DNA of 64,000 nt, from assembly GCF_032854445.1 (NCBI RefSeq), contig NC_088300.1:9982001-10046000 (forward strand), read 5' to 3'. This DNA comes from Liolophura sinensis. Lineage: Eukaryota; Mollusca; Polyplacophora; Chitonida; Chitonidae. The position numbers and the translations under genes are program-made. Shown piece after piece: positions 12,001 to 21,400 of the stretch (position 1 is its first letter; each line of letters begins with the position of its first letter). The notes below the pieces were generated by a model. That model saw only the letters and a program-made list of their open reading frames with translations. It made no database searches and was not told the DNA's origin.

Positions 12001-14559
12001 CGAAGCAGTTCATACTCAAGCAATAGTGACTCAGATAATGCTCATTCAACTGATGCAACTTCACTCAAGTAATGCACACTCAAGTTACTGCTCCCTCAGA
12101 TAACGCTGACCCCCTGGTAATGAGAGAATGAGCAGATGTAGGTCATCAAAACCTAAATCACTGCACAGGCACCTGAACAAAGTGGCTTAGTTCTTGTCTG
12201 GCCTAATTTACACACTGCACATGGCACTGTCATCTTCACATACAAAAGGATAAAGACAAACAACACACTTTAGGTTTGATTTCATGTGACAATAGGTCTC
12301 AAGTTTTCTTAAAGTTTTCATGATCTTCTTTCAGGCACCTGCATAGCTACTGTATGGCCACCTAGATATGGCACGCATAATATCGGGCATGTTTGCCCTA
12401 GGGCATAGTCAAATGACAAATGTACAATCTACAACAACAGGAAACTGTTTCTGTCTGTATCAAGACAGTCACAGTCCAAAGCTGTTAACTCATTGTTCTT
12501 TCCTTTATTACGGCACAATTATCAGTCTATATGTGCTCGAAAAAAAAAATGAAGTGGACATACCCTGCAACGTTGCAGAAGAAAACAATGCATTCTACTG
12601 TCATTTAGACTATCTATGATGATTTATCTGCTTTCAAACACAGATATGGTCATTTCTGGACACAGGCCCCCATTACAACTTCCGTTTTTCGGGTGGGATG
12701 AATGTAATTCTGTGTATTTTAGGGTGTAAAGTCCTTTTTTGCTGCCAGCATGCCGTTTCTGGTGTACAGGTGCATGCTTGATATCAAAATGCTGGAAACT
12801 GTCTAAGCTTTGGGCAGGTATGAGTTTTAGTGATAAAAGTTTGACGAGTGACGTCCCCTTGGCGTTGCCAGGCACCCCTCCCAGCTGCTGGCATAGAAAG
12901 GTCCAGATTTTGACAGTCAACCTATGTCAAGATTTTAATGGCTTCTTTCTCACAGGCTGGATCAAGTATGCACCAAAGCTTATTGGCCACGGAATGTTTG
13001 GGGCTGAACTACAGTGCTAAACATTGACAATGTCACTTATGGAAAATGTATGCCAAATGTCTGCATTTGAGAAAAAGTGGCATGCCTTGACTGGTCAGTT
13101 ACTACGGGATGTACTACATCAACTCAGAATATGATGATTTAGCATCTTTTAAGCACAGATATGGTCATGGGTCATCAATACCAGATATGATGTTACCACA
13201 ATAGAATGATCTTCCTATACGATGTGACATCACTTCACTGCAATGTGGACAGTTGGGCCAGTATGCCAATTTTCACATGCTATACCAGTAGTATACAGAT
13301 TATAGAAAACCAAACAGGATGACATTTGTCTTCTGAATTAAGTTATTGGGAGAATTTGAGTGTCAAATATAGCAAAAATGAAGATATTGTTGAAATAATT
13401 TTATCTGAACACAAGTACTGCCATAGATAAAACGCCAACATAATTTTGCACAGGTATGTCATTCAAAGGCTGCTTTTATACAGCTTTGTAAATCATTATT
13501 TCATAACTTTTCTTGTAAATCACATTGATCGCCTGTTGGTGTTACAAGCCAGAGAACATCTTTGAACAAAGTTACCGAAATATTACTTACACAGTTTTGA
13601 TAAACTGCATATGGCACCTAACCATCGAGTTGTAATGTAAACATATCTAAGCATCTTGCCCCAAAAGACTCTCATTCTAAGTCTTGGCGCTTACAATCTT
13701 AATTTCGCACTCAACGAAGGTTCAGGCCGATAAATCTGTTCTAAAAAGGAAGTAGGGGAGTATGGTTGCAGCATAGTGGGTGCAGAAAGTAGGTCTTTAG
13801 GTTGGTGTCTTGTTTGCACAACACTTGTTCCATAACAAAGACAATCAGCCTGAACCTTCGTTGGCTATGAAGTCAACACTGTAAGCATCCAACGATGCTA
13901 GGGCAGTATACGAAAAGGAGTTGGGAGTCTTTCGGGGCTACTAAGCATCATGTTTAACCATGGCTAATATTTAGTAATGTCGTTTTGAAGTCTCAATATA
14001 TTTCCGTATTAATTTATTTATTTATTTGATTGGTGTTTTACGCCATACTCAAGAATATTTCACTTATACGACGGCGGCCAGCATTATTGTGGGTGGAAAC
14101 CGGGCACAGCCCAGGGGAAACCCACAACCATCCGCAGGTTGCTGCCAGACCTTCCCACGTACGGCTGGAGAGGAAGCCAGTATCAGCTGGTCTTGAACTC
14201 ACAGCGACCGCATTGGTGAGGCTTCTGGGTCACTACGCTACGCTAGCGCGCTAACCGACTTATTTTAATATTAAGTGTCAGGAAATGGCAACATTGCAGG
14301 ACATCAAAGGAACACTCAGAAGGCAAATTAAAATTCTTGTCAACTCCTCTGGCTGCCATTGATTAAAATCAAACCATATTACGTGACGCCGCATAATGTA
14401 GAAGCTTGTTGCACGCCAGGGAAAAAAAAAAGCGGCACCCATTTTGCAACAGTATGTTGTAATGTTATGATTGATACGATTTAGCTGATCTACTTACTCC
14501 AGACTGACACAAAAAAAAACTTACGCTGACACCTCCTTGCCACTGAGAAGTTGAGCCAT
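1..14559 (-). CDS. MTHFD1: C1-tetrahydrofolate synthase, N-terminal part (gene runs off left edge)
   Basis: Cytosolic folate enzyme interconverting methylene-, methenyl- and 10-formyl-THF with NADP, with formate ligase activity in the missing C-terminal domain. Exons read on the minus strand: 14559-14525, 8589-8505, 8195-8082, 7720-7661, 6556-6480, 4264-4164, 3505-3369, 2786-2675, 1229-1060, 431-373, 70-1 (incomplete). All junctions are GT-AG, the phases join without a break, and they give 340 codons. Visible signatures: [12 protein letters not shown] near residues 48-59 with the catalytic Tyr-x-x-x-Lys pair (Tyr50, Lys54); LPLDS; the Rossmann stretch [19 protein letters not shown]; and [17 protein letters not shown]. 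The last two exons (LKTPVP, then the [15 protein letters not shown] region) match the linker into the formate-THF ligase domain, which separates MTHFD1 from bifunctional MTHFD2. The first exon starts [12 protein letters not shown] with no obvious mitochondrial presequence, so the cytosolic form fits better than MTHFD1L. Intron 1 is 5.9 kb and carries satellite DNA. Confidence 0.96.
535..690 (+). repeat. Dispersed repeat family C, copy 1
   Basis: Core TTATTCAAGCATATTCTGAA shared with copies at 3796-3945 (same strand) and 17150-17300 (opposite strand). About 150 bp, non-coding, in an MTHFD1 intron. Confidence 0.8.
1503..1720 (-). mobile_element. tRNA-derived SINE A, old copy
   Basis: On the minus strand it ends in the family tail CCAATCAAATAAATC. 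The opposite end is the diverged tRNA-like head. About 220 bp with many substitutions, in an MTHFD1 intron just before the 39-bp array. Confidence 0.85.
1755..2560. repeat. 39-bp minisatellite, about 20 copies
   Basis: Tandem units of 39 bp (core CTAGTAAATCAAGACTTGTC) in the MTHFD1 intron between the exons at 2786-2675 and 1229-1060. Because 39 is divisible by three and the unit is stop-free in one frame, it gives a spurious 327-codon open frame. Copies differ by one or two bases, for example GACTTG versus GATTTG. Confidence 0.95.
2985..3135. repeat. 40-bp tandem repeat, about 4 copies
   Basis: Units with the core ATTATTACCTTATACTAC then GGCATGTTAATGACAAACTA, in the MTHFD1 intron next to the exon at 3505-3369. 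The last copy is diverged. Confidence 0.85.
3796..3945 (+). repeat. Dispersed repeat family C, copy 2
   Basis: Same order of blocks as copy 1: TCAACCTTT, GTTATTCAAGCATATTCTGA-like core, GTGAAGCTCTGAAA, CCAATCCAACC. In an MTHFD1 intron. Confidence 0.8.
4330..5045. mobile_element. Family D element with diverged inverted ends
   Basis: TTCCCAGCTTAGCTTTCA near 4360 is mirrored by the complement of TGGAAGCTAAGCTGGGAA near 5000, giving 40-bp arms about 70-75% alike. The interior 4790-4920 (GGTTACATTTGTGTTA, then GATATGAATTCAGAATTACTT) matches 56820-56960 on the opposite strand. Non-coding; possibly a degenerate DNA transposon. Confidence 0.5.
7113..7357 (-). mobile_element. tRNA-derived SINE A, nearly full length
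   Basis: Contains the tail (AAAT repeats), the CCGGTTTCCTCCCACC box and the B-box-like GAGTTCAAGTCC of the head. The internal part near the tail is scrambled. In an MTHFD1 intron. Confidence 0.88.
7488..7582 (+). mobile_element. SINE A, 5'-truncated 3' end
   Basis: Keeps only the TCCTCCCACCATAATGCTGG box to the AAATAAAT tail. Opposite in orientation to the copy 130 bp away. Confidence 0.85.
8590..10239. other. MTHFD1 intron 1, low-information part
   Basis: Unique-looking A/T-rich sequence with poly-A and poly-T runs. I see no exon, RNA gene or recognisable element. Confidence 0.5.
10240..11285. repeat. 27-bp satellite with AACCCTAA core and 324-bp higher-order period
   Basis: About 38 tandem units of 27 bp (ACTGTCACAATGGCTG followed by AACCCTAATGA and variants) in intron 1 of MTHFD1. 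Variant units recur in blocks: the same variant run starts at 10411, 10735 and 11059, exactly 324 bp (12 units) apart, so the array grew by duplication of 12-unit blocks. Every unit contains CCCTAA, the animal telomere hexamer, but only once per 27 bp. Confidence 0.93.
11286..11760. repeat. Degenerate 15-bp minisatellite (AATGCTCACTCAGGT)
   Basis: About 30 imperfect 15-bp units directly beside the 27-bp satellite, with a longer duplication inside (11388-11480 resembles 11480-11590). The array resumes at about 12012-12120 after an inserted dispersed repeat. Confidence 0.85.
11774..12012. mobile_element. Dispersed repeat family B (SINE-like), inserted in minisatellite
   Basis: Shares ordered blocks with 25452-25768: TTAACAATTTT.CAGTC, then ATGACACCCCA.CCAG.TCACATTATACT, then the ending GGCCACCGAAGC. 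Family B resembles mollusc dispersed elements with a tRNA-like end. Inferred to be an insertion because the 15-bp array continues on its far side. Confidence 0.6.
12012..12120. repeat. Continuation of the 15-bp minisatellite
   Basis: Degenerate units of the form AATGCTCATTCA and AATGCACACTCA resume beyond the inserted family B element. Confidence 0.6.
12121..13685. other. MTHFD1 intron 1, unique part with a diverged direct repeat
   Basis: A roughly 35-bp direct near-repeat (ATGATGATTTA, then ACACAGATATGGTCAT) at about 12616 and 13129 brackets 510 bp. Without terminal TG/CA or coding capacity I cannot call it a solo LTR or another named element. No exon seen. Confidence 0.4.
13690..13890. mobile_element. 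MITE-like element with terminal inverted repeats
   Basis: CAACGAAGGTTCAGGC at 13712-13727 is perfectly complementary to 13848-13863. Weaker complementarity continues outward (GCTTACA on both arms) to arms of about 40 bp. The 120-bp interior is non-coding. The size and structure fit a MITE; no target-site duplication was resolved. Confidence 0.5.
14013..14260 (-). mobile_element. SINE A, full length
   Basis: About 248 bp. On the minus strand the head has an A-box-like GTCGGTTAGCGCGC and a B-box-like GAGTTCAAGACC, and the tail is CCAATCAAATAAATAAAT. In intron 1 of MTHFD1, about 260 bp from the first exon. Confidence 0.92.
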
Positions 14560-14562
14560 CTT

Positions 14563-14568
14563 CACGTG
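14563..14568. promoter_or_regulatory. CACGTG E-box just upstream of MTHFD1 start
   Basis: Palindromic CACGTG begins four bases upstream of the MTHFD1 ATG, and an inverted CCAAT lies about 27 bp upstream (ATTGG near 14586). Both are plausible promoter or leader elements, but short enough to arise by chance. Confidence 0.25.
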
Positions 14569-14569
14569 T

Positions 14570-17500
14570 CTGTACTAAGCCTGTTATTGGACTAATTTTA
14601 ATCGCCCTGAGGCAACAGCAGTACTCGATGCGAGACGGAGAGAAGCGTGACCCACATGTGGTCAGTACAACCCTACTCCCATGCGCCCGAACATGGTGAG
14701 AATATACACGCTGTACATACTAGAACACGCGACAAAAAAAAAAACGGAAAAGGGAAGAGCTACTGGGAACGCGGTTGACAGAAGAGTACATTAAAGGGAG
14801 GTCACGCTGAAGGACCAAACCGAAAACATGGTATATCATCAAAAAACTTTCACGTTTTCTAAACAATGCTTATCCTAGCAAGTTATGACTCACAAAAGGC
14901 TGAAATTAAAACCAAAGCATTTTCATGTAAATACTTTCTATGACACAACCAGTCCTGTGTCAAACAGCCCAAATAAGCATGTCTGAAAAGGTCATATCCC
15001 TATTATATCATTGTCGGAGAACAAAACAACTAAGTCGGTGTTAAAATAGGTAACAAGGATTGTTTATTATTGCATAGAAAAGTACATACATATATTATGC
15101 AGAAAATACGACTTTAATGCACTGGCAAGACCAACCACTTCAACACAACACCTGGAATAATCCTGTTTGACCTAAAAACGTGTTAAAGTTTATCTGGTTT
15201 TGACCAGAGATAACCTAGATGATCCGGATAGCTACAGTAAACCACTTAATAACATGACTCCACCTGGCAGCATTGCATGCATTAGTGTGGAGAGGAACTG
15301 TCTAAGGTCATACGGGTAGAAAACACAATGCTTAGCAGTATGGGAAAATACAGGCCCATATCACCAATTGCAATTCCTACCAAAGAGGTGCAGAAAATAT
15401 TGACATATCTGTAGGCCTACTACCGGTAGATATGATTTAGTAACATCCAATTATGTAAGACTTTGTACTTTTTTTTTGAAAAGCCAGTTCACAAGTAAAA
15501 CCTAAACTAGCCTAAATAACCCACAAAAGTGTATTTTTCGAGGTAAAATTAATGTCACAAAATAATGTTTTTTGACGTGAAACTTACAACTTTCTAGTAG
15601 AATATCATTCTATGTTCCAAGCAAACCTTAAAAACACCTTTCTAAAATCAACAGAACCCTCAGAATCAGGAAAAATGAGTAAGTTAGTTATGGACAAAAT
15701 TTATGGTCATTTAGGGTACTCTCCGATCAGTGGCCTTTGTAGTTTTGTCACTGTCCAACCTGAGAGGGCATCATACAATAGCATGTAGGCCTGTAGACAC
15801 TGTAAATACTGGAGATTTGAACTTGATAAGCGATGACATTTTGTTGGTATTGCACCATTTGTACCACATTTCATTTTACAAAGTTTTGGAGGGTAAAATA
15901 ACTTTACTGGAGAATGATCTTCACAGGTTCCTCACTGCATCTTGCTACTTGCATGTATATGTAGGAACCTGCAGTTCCCCAAACATTGATCTTATAAATA
16001 AATGCATTGAAAGCTGTGTCCAAAATAATGTTGACTTTTAGATCAATTGCACATATGGTACTTTTGTTGATGGGTGTAAGTGTCAAATAAAAGGACTTGT
16101 TCTTTACATGTACGATACCAGTACTGACAGTAAATGGTTCATATCTTGATGAATTAATCATCTGAACCGATAGCATTGAACTACAATCAACAATTTCCCC
16201 ACAATACCAGGGATGATTACAGAATGGAGTATCAGGTCTGTTGTCTTAGGGCTACAGGATTACCTGTCAGATGCTACATCAATTCTGCTTCCACTTAATT
16301 CGGTTAAATGGCACCGACGCAAAACCGTCTTACATACTTATTACACGTTCATCACACAAAACCTAACAGGTAATGTACACAGTAAATACTGAAGATCAAA
16401 CCCTCCACCAGGAGTATTAGGTGAGTTATACTGGATTTTGTTGTCATTTTATTTAAAAATGAATGAAGACAAAGCAAATCTTATGTTCCGCAGTAAAACT
16501 TCCTCAAAATTATTTGTATAAAGATTCATATAGAACTTGGTCTTCCAAACACTTATCAAAGGTATACACGTGCAATAGCTATTTAAAATATCCTTTAATC
16601 TTTAACTGTCGAAACAAAAATACTTCAATATTTATACTCCTGATAACGGCTCAAAAATGAGCTCAATCCTGATGATTTACTGAGACAAGTTGTAGATTTG
16701 CACACTCCTAACAAAACTATCAGGTTTCACAGCTATTAAAAGAATGTGGATTGAATTCTCAACAATGGATTCTGTTATTTTCACATACAGCACAAAATGT
16801 AACTCGTTAACTTCTTCTTGTGCTTAGATATGAACCTAAATGAGACCAGAGTTTGTGGCAGTTCCACAGTTAAACATAACCTATGTCCAGACAAATGCTT
16901 TATGTAGAAAGTATTAATAAGAGTTACACAGTTACATTATACACACAAGTTCCTAAAGCTACTGCGGAGTTTTACTAAAGTCGTGGCACTTTTTATATAC
17001 AATGGTTTCTACATGCTAATCTGGTCCAATCATAAACTCCTACCCACTTACTGACCTATAAAATCAGTAAACCAGTAGCAAAGGTGCATTTGAAGGTGTG
17101 TACTAGTTGCTATAAAGACTACCCTGATTCCTCGACCTTTTTCCATACAGAAGAGCAACTTTCAGCGCAATTCATACACATTTTTAATTTGATTTCAGAG
17201 CTTCACAAAAAGTATAATTTTATGAGTCCACACAGAATAATGCCTTCAGAATATGCTTGAATAAACATCTTGCTAACATACGAAGGGTTTGAAGAATTAC
17301 AGTAGTTCTCATAAACTCTGACAATGACTGTGAGCACTGTAGTAAACCTAAAAAAAAAGTATAAAAAAATAAAAAATAATAATCCATTATATGGATAAAA
17401 TGCATTCAAACAACTGCTGATGTTAACTGACAAAATTCTGACAAAGGTCAAGGTAGAACAGCCAGTCTTACAATAAACTATCTTACTGAACTTTACACCC

Positions 17501-18330
17501 ACTCCTGATCATCTGCTGTTGGGTGTTTACAGTTATCGTCCACTTCTGACTTTCATGAGGATCGAAGACACCATCTTCATACAGTTTTCAGATCTAATAC
17601 TGCATGCTGTGAAAATACACACTTGTCCAAAACAACAGTACAGATCACAATAAAGACCACTTACGATCTTTTAATCTTTATAAACAATACGATTCAAAAA
17701 CCGTCCTTATCAACTAAATTAAACAGAGTTATTTTTTCTCCAAACAATCCCAATAAGTACTCAATTAACCACGACAAAATCTCTAAGTTTTGATTCATGC
17801 CATTCTTCATTATCCGATTCTTCTCACATAAATAACATCCATTCACACACGCACATCCCTCACTTACCCTCAGCTCAGGTTCAATACAGAGACAAATATG
17901 AGTAAAACATTAGCAAAACAAGACTACATACATGTATAGAGTTACAAACAACTCACAAAACAGTCCACTGGTTGCTTATTCATAAGCTGTAGATGCATTA
18001 GATCTGTAGAACTCAAAAAGAAGATTCATCTAGTAACTTTGAAAGCTAATTGTCAGCATTTAAACATGTGCAGAAATGTACCTGGAAAATGTGAGGTGTT
18101 AGTTGACATAGTAACGGTACATGTGGCAATGACATAAGAATATGGATACCGTATGATGAATACAAAGAATGAACCAGCAAGAGCTAAAATGAAATCTCTG
18201 TACTTTTCTCTTGTATAATATTTCAACCCTTGCTGTTTTCTCTCATACTTTGTGGATTCAGCATTACTTGATCTCCATATTCATTTTTCTCAATTTTAAC
18301 ACAAGCTCACATTGGAACAGCCACATTCAG
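14570..18330. other. Intergenic region between MTHFD1 promoter and PRDX5 3' end
   Basis: Both genes are on the minus strand, so this holds the MTHFD1 upstream region (about 14570-14800) and any PRDX5 3' UTR. Minus-strand AATAAA motifs occur near 16450 and 15064. Apart from the family C copy I see no exon or RNA gene; short open frames lack family features. Confidence 0.5.
17150..17300 (-). repeat. Dispersed repeat family C, copy 3
   Basis: Reverse complement of the same core, including TTCAAGCATATTCTGAAGGC and TTTGTGAAGCTCTGAAA. Lies between MTHFD1 and PRDX5. Confidence 0.8.
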
Positions 18331-18334
18331 TTTG

Positions 18335-18455
18335 TGTCAGTTATAGATCAGGTCTGAATCAGCTACCATCAATTACAGATCAGGTCTAGATCAGCCTTTG
18401 AAAGTTACAGATCAGCTCTGGATCAGCTCCCATCAGTTACAGATCAGGATCTGGT
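18335..18455. repeat. Short GATCAG-rich repeat in PRDX5 3' UTR
   Basis: Three to four imperfect units of about 36 bp built on CAGTTACAGATCAGGTCT-like sequence, beginning just after the PRDX5 stop codon on the minus strand, hence probably in its 3' UTR. Confidence 0.7.
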
Positions 18456-18467
18456 GTGTATGGACCC

Positions 18468-21400
18468 TCAGTGATGTAGCTCTCCAAGTTTTATGTTCTG
18501 TATACACAGCAGACAGGCAAGTCCTGTGTGATCTGGCTCCAAGTTACAACTTTTGATGATACTGTCTTCAATCACCAGAGAGTACCTGTCAAAAAATAAC
18601 CAATAATTCATTGTTTGTTTATTTACTTAGTTATGCATACGCCCATCTAATCATTTTCATCATCAAAATTGTTCGCATTTCCTTGAAAATAACTGCTCTT
18701 CACTTACCAAAATCTCAGCCATTTGACTACGGCATTTCAGCTTGTTTAACATTTTTTCAAGTGTCACATTTTGCCTGATTGTGATGGATTCATCCACCTA
18801 AGGTCCACACACCAGGAGTTTTTTTATGAAGTCTGATCAGAAAAACTTAACTGTTGACACCAAAGTATCATTTGAAGACCTTAATGTGCTTCTCCAAATG
18901 CATTTTTATGGATCAAAACTTCAGTGAAGTACAGCACAAGCCTGTATTAATTAGTTAGCACTGCCATTTATACATTTTTTAATTTTAAGGAAAATATAAA
19001 GATTACATGTAAGTTGATGGTGGACTGTGGTATTCATCAAAAAGTAAAGCTGTCTATCTTTTTTACCCTGAGTAATTTTTATTAACACAGTTCCAGTTCT
19101 GAAAAAATTATGGTCATTATGGGTCATTATGGCACAAATTTCTGACTCTCATTTTGTTTATTATCCATTTTGATTCAGGAAAATTTTTGCACCTAAGACT
19201 CACCTTTTAGATCTCACATTTCCCATCAGTTTTGTGCAGTCGAGTTCCATATTCATGGCCTTTGTGAACTCTGCTCTTGGGTCTGCTAACATCTTTATCT
19301 GAGTGACAGTAGAACATATATACATGTACAAGCACAATATCAACCAAATGAAATATATGAATGTCAAAAAAATTTACTACCACAAGAAAAAGAAACAAAA
19401 GGGATGTTTGCTGGCGTATTGTGTCAATAATACGATAGCTGGACAGTCTAAATGTCATGTCTCCATTTATTTATTTATTTATTTGACTGGTGTTTTACGC
19501 CGTTCTCAAGAATATTTCACTTATACGACGGCGGCCAGCATTATGGTGGGAGGAAACCGGGCAGAGCCCGGGGGAAACCCATGACCATCCGCCAGACCTT
19601 CCCACTTACGGCCGGAGGTCATGTCTCGAGGATCTACCTGTAGCATCACATAAACTGACCAGATGCTTCCTCATTTCAACACCATGTCCATGACTACAAC
19701 ACTGACATTTATCTATTCTATCAGGGATGTTGTTTCAGGCTTTTTTTCTTTTCTTCGAACAAATTTGTTACTTTCTTTTTGTAGGTTTTCTTTACCATTA
19801 TTGTTGGAAGAGTTCTGCTCTCCTCGCAGATTCAAACAAAACCTAATAAGCTGTGATAGAACAACGCCTTCGCTGAAATCAAACTGAATGGTATCACATG
19901 GCCCAACCCCCTTTGGTTGGTGTTTTTTCAACTTTCATATGCGACAGCTATTATATTATATAGTATAATATTTTAAGTTTCTGGCTGGTACCTCAGGCTT
20001 TATAAGTTTGTATTTATGATATTAAACCTTTTTACATATATATTTTTTTTATATATCATATATATTTATATATATTTATTTATCTTTCAGTCTATCATTT
20101 GGGTGCCCAAACCCATTATATCGAGTTCAAAGCTGACCTAGATCATTCCACGACCCAATAAATTCACCCAGAAAAATAACGTTCAGTATGTCATGCTTCT
20201 TGGTGGATGGCCACAAAAACATGTGCTGTATTCTATGGTGCACAGCTGGTGATTCAAAGATTATGTTGTACAGATTCATTGAGCTAACCAATAAGAATAT
20301 GAAGTCTGAATGTTATAAAGCAGCCTGTGAGTGTGACTTACTTTCCCATCTGGGTTGACCATTTTACCCCAAGCATCCATCACAAATGGGTCATTTACAG
20401 CGACGCAGGAGATCAAGTCATAGCCTTCGTCCTGAAACAAAGACCAAACAGAAGTCAGGGCGAGGAGAAATTAACAGTACAGAGTACAACTTACAATTCT
20501 ACAGGTTATTAAATATCCCATCAACAAGTTAAATGAAGCAAGTACACACTATTTACAAGAGCTTACCTTAAAGTGTTCATAGTTTGAGAGATAATCAGGA
20601 ATATGGGCCTGAAAATAAAGAGCAACCATGTTTTAATTTCATTTGTTTTGAAATAATGACAACCAGTCAGAAAAAAACACCAATTCATTTATGTACATGA
20701 TTATTGCTCAACACCATACTTAAAAAATTGTTCACCTATATAACAGCGACAAGTTTTATCGTCGGAGGACATGCCCCAAGTAAACCACTGATCTTTGGCA
20801 AGTTACATTAACAGGATTGGACAGAGAAAAATCATATGGCTCAATGTCTAGTAAGGGAGCATAGCCAACTGCCGTTCCTGAACCAATCGTTCACAATCTG
20901 AGAATTTCGCATCTCATCAATTTTGAAACAGATCGAGAGGCCCTAATCACATCACGATCTGTTCGCGATTGGTGTTATCTGGAGTCTGACTGAGCCCGTA
21001 AGATCTCAGGGCAAGCGCCAGATTGCTGTCGTCCGGAGCAAAGAAAGAAGAAAGTAGTTCCACATGGCGCCCCAGAGAGATGACGAAAGCGAATCTAAAC
21101 AGTAATGGCGAGATACACATATCAGTGATCGTGCTCCATTCATCGTTTCGGTTACTAAAACTAATAAAAGCTGTTTGTGACAATTATACAACACGCTTTT
21201 CTTTTATATTTCAGGTTGGTACCCGTAGACCAAACAAAGACAAACATGTAGGATACTATAAATTCCGAGTCAAGTTAGATGTAGGCCTACATACCAGAGC
21301 ACATCTGCCAGTATACATTTAAATAATCTTCTTGCTGAAAGGACAGTCACATAAAGTAATCTCTGCATAAAAACCTAAACATGTGTTTCGGAACAGTGTA

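Noticed and set aside
12616-13165. Solo-LTR or small retroelement bounded by 35-bp direct repeats
   Set aside because: The repeats are imperfect, lack TG...CA ends and a primer-binding site, and the interior has no coding capacity.
15730-16041. Open frame of 103 codons as a gene
   Set aside because: No recognisable domain, no splice context and A/T-rich composition like the surrounding intergenic DNA.
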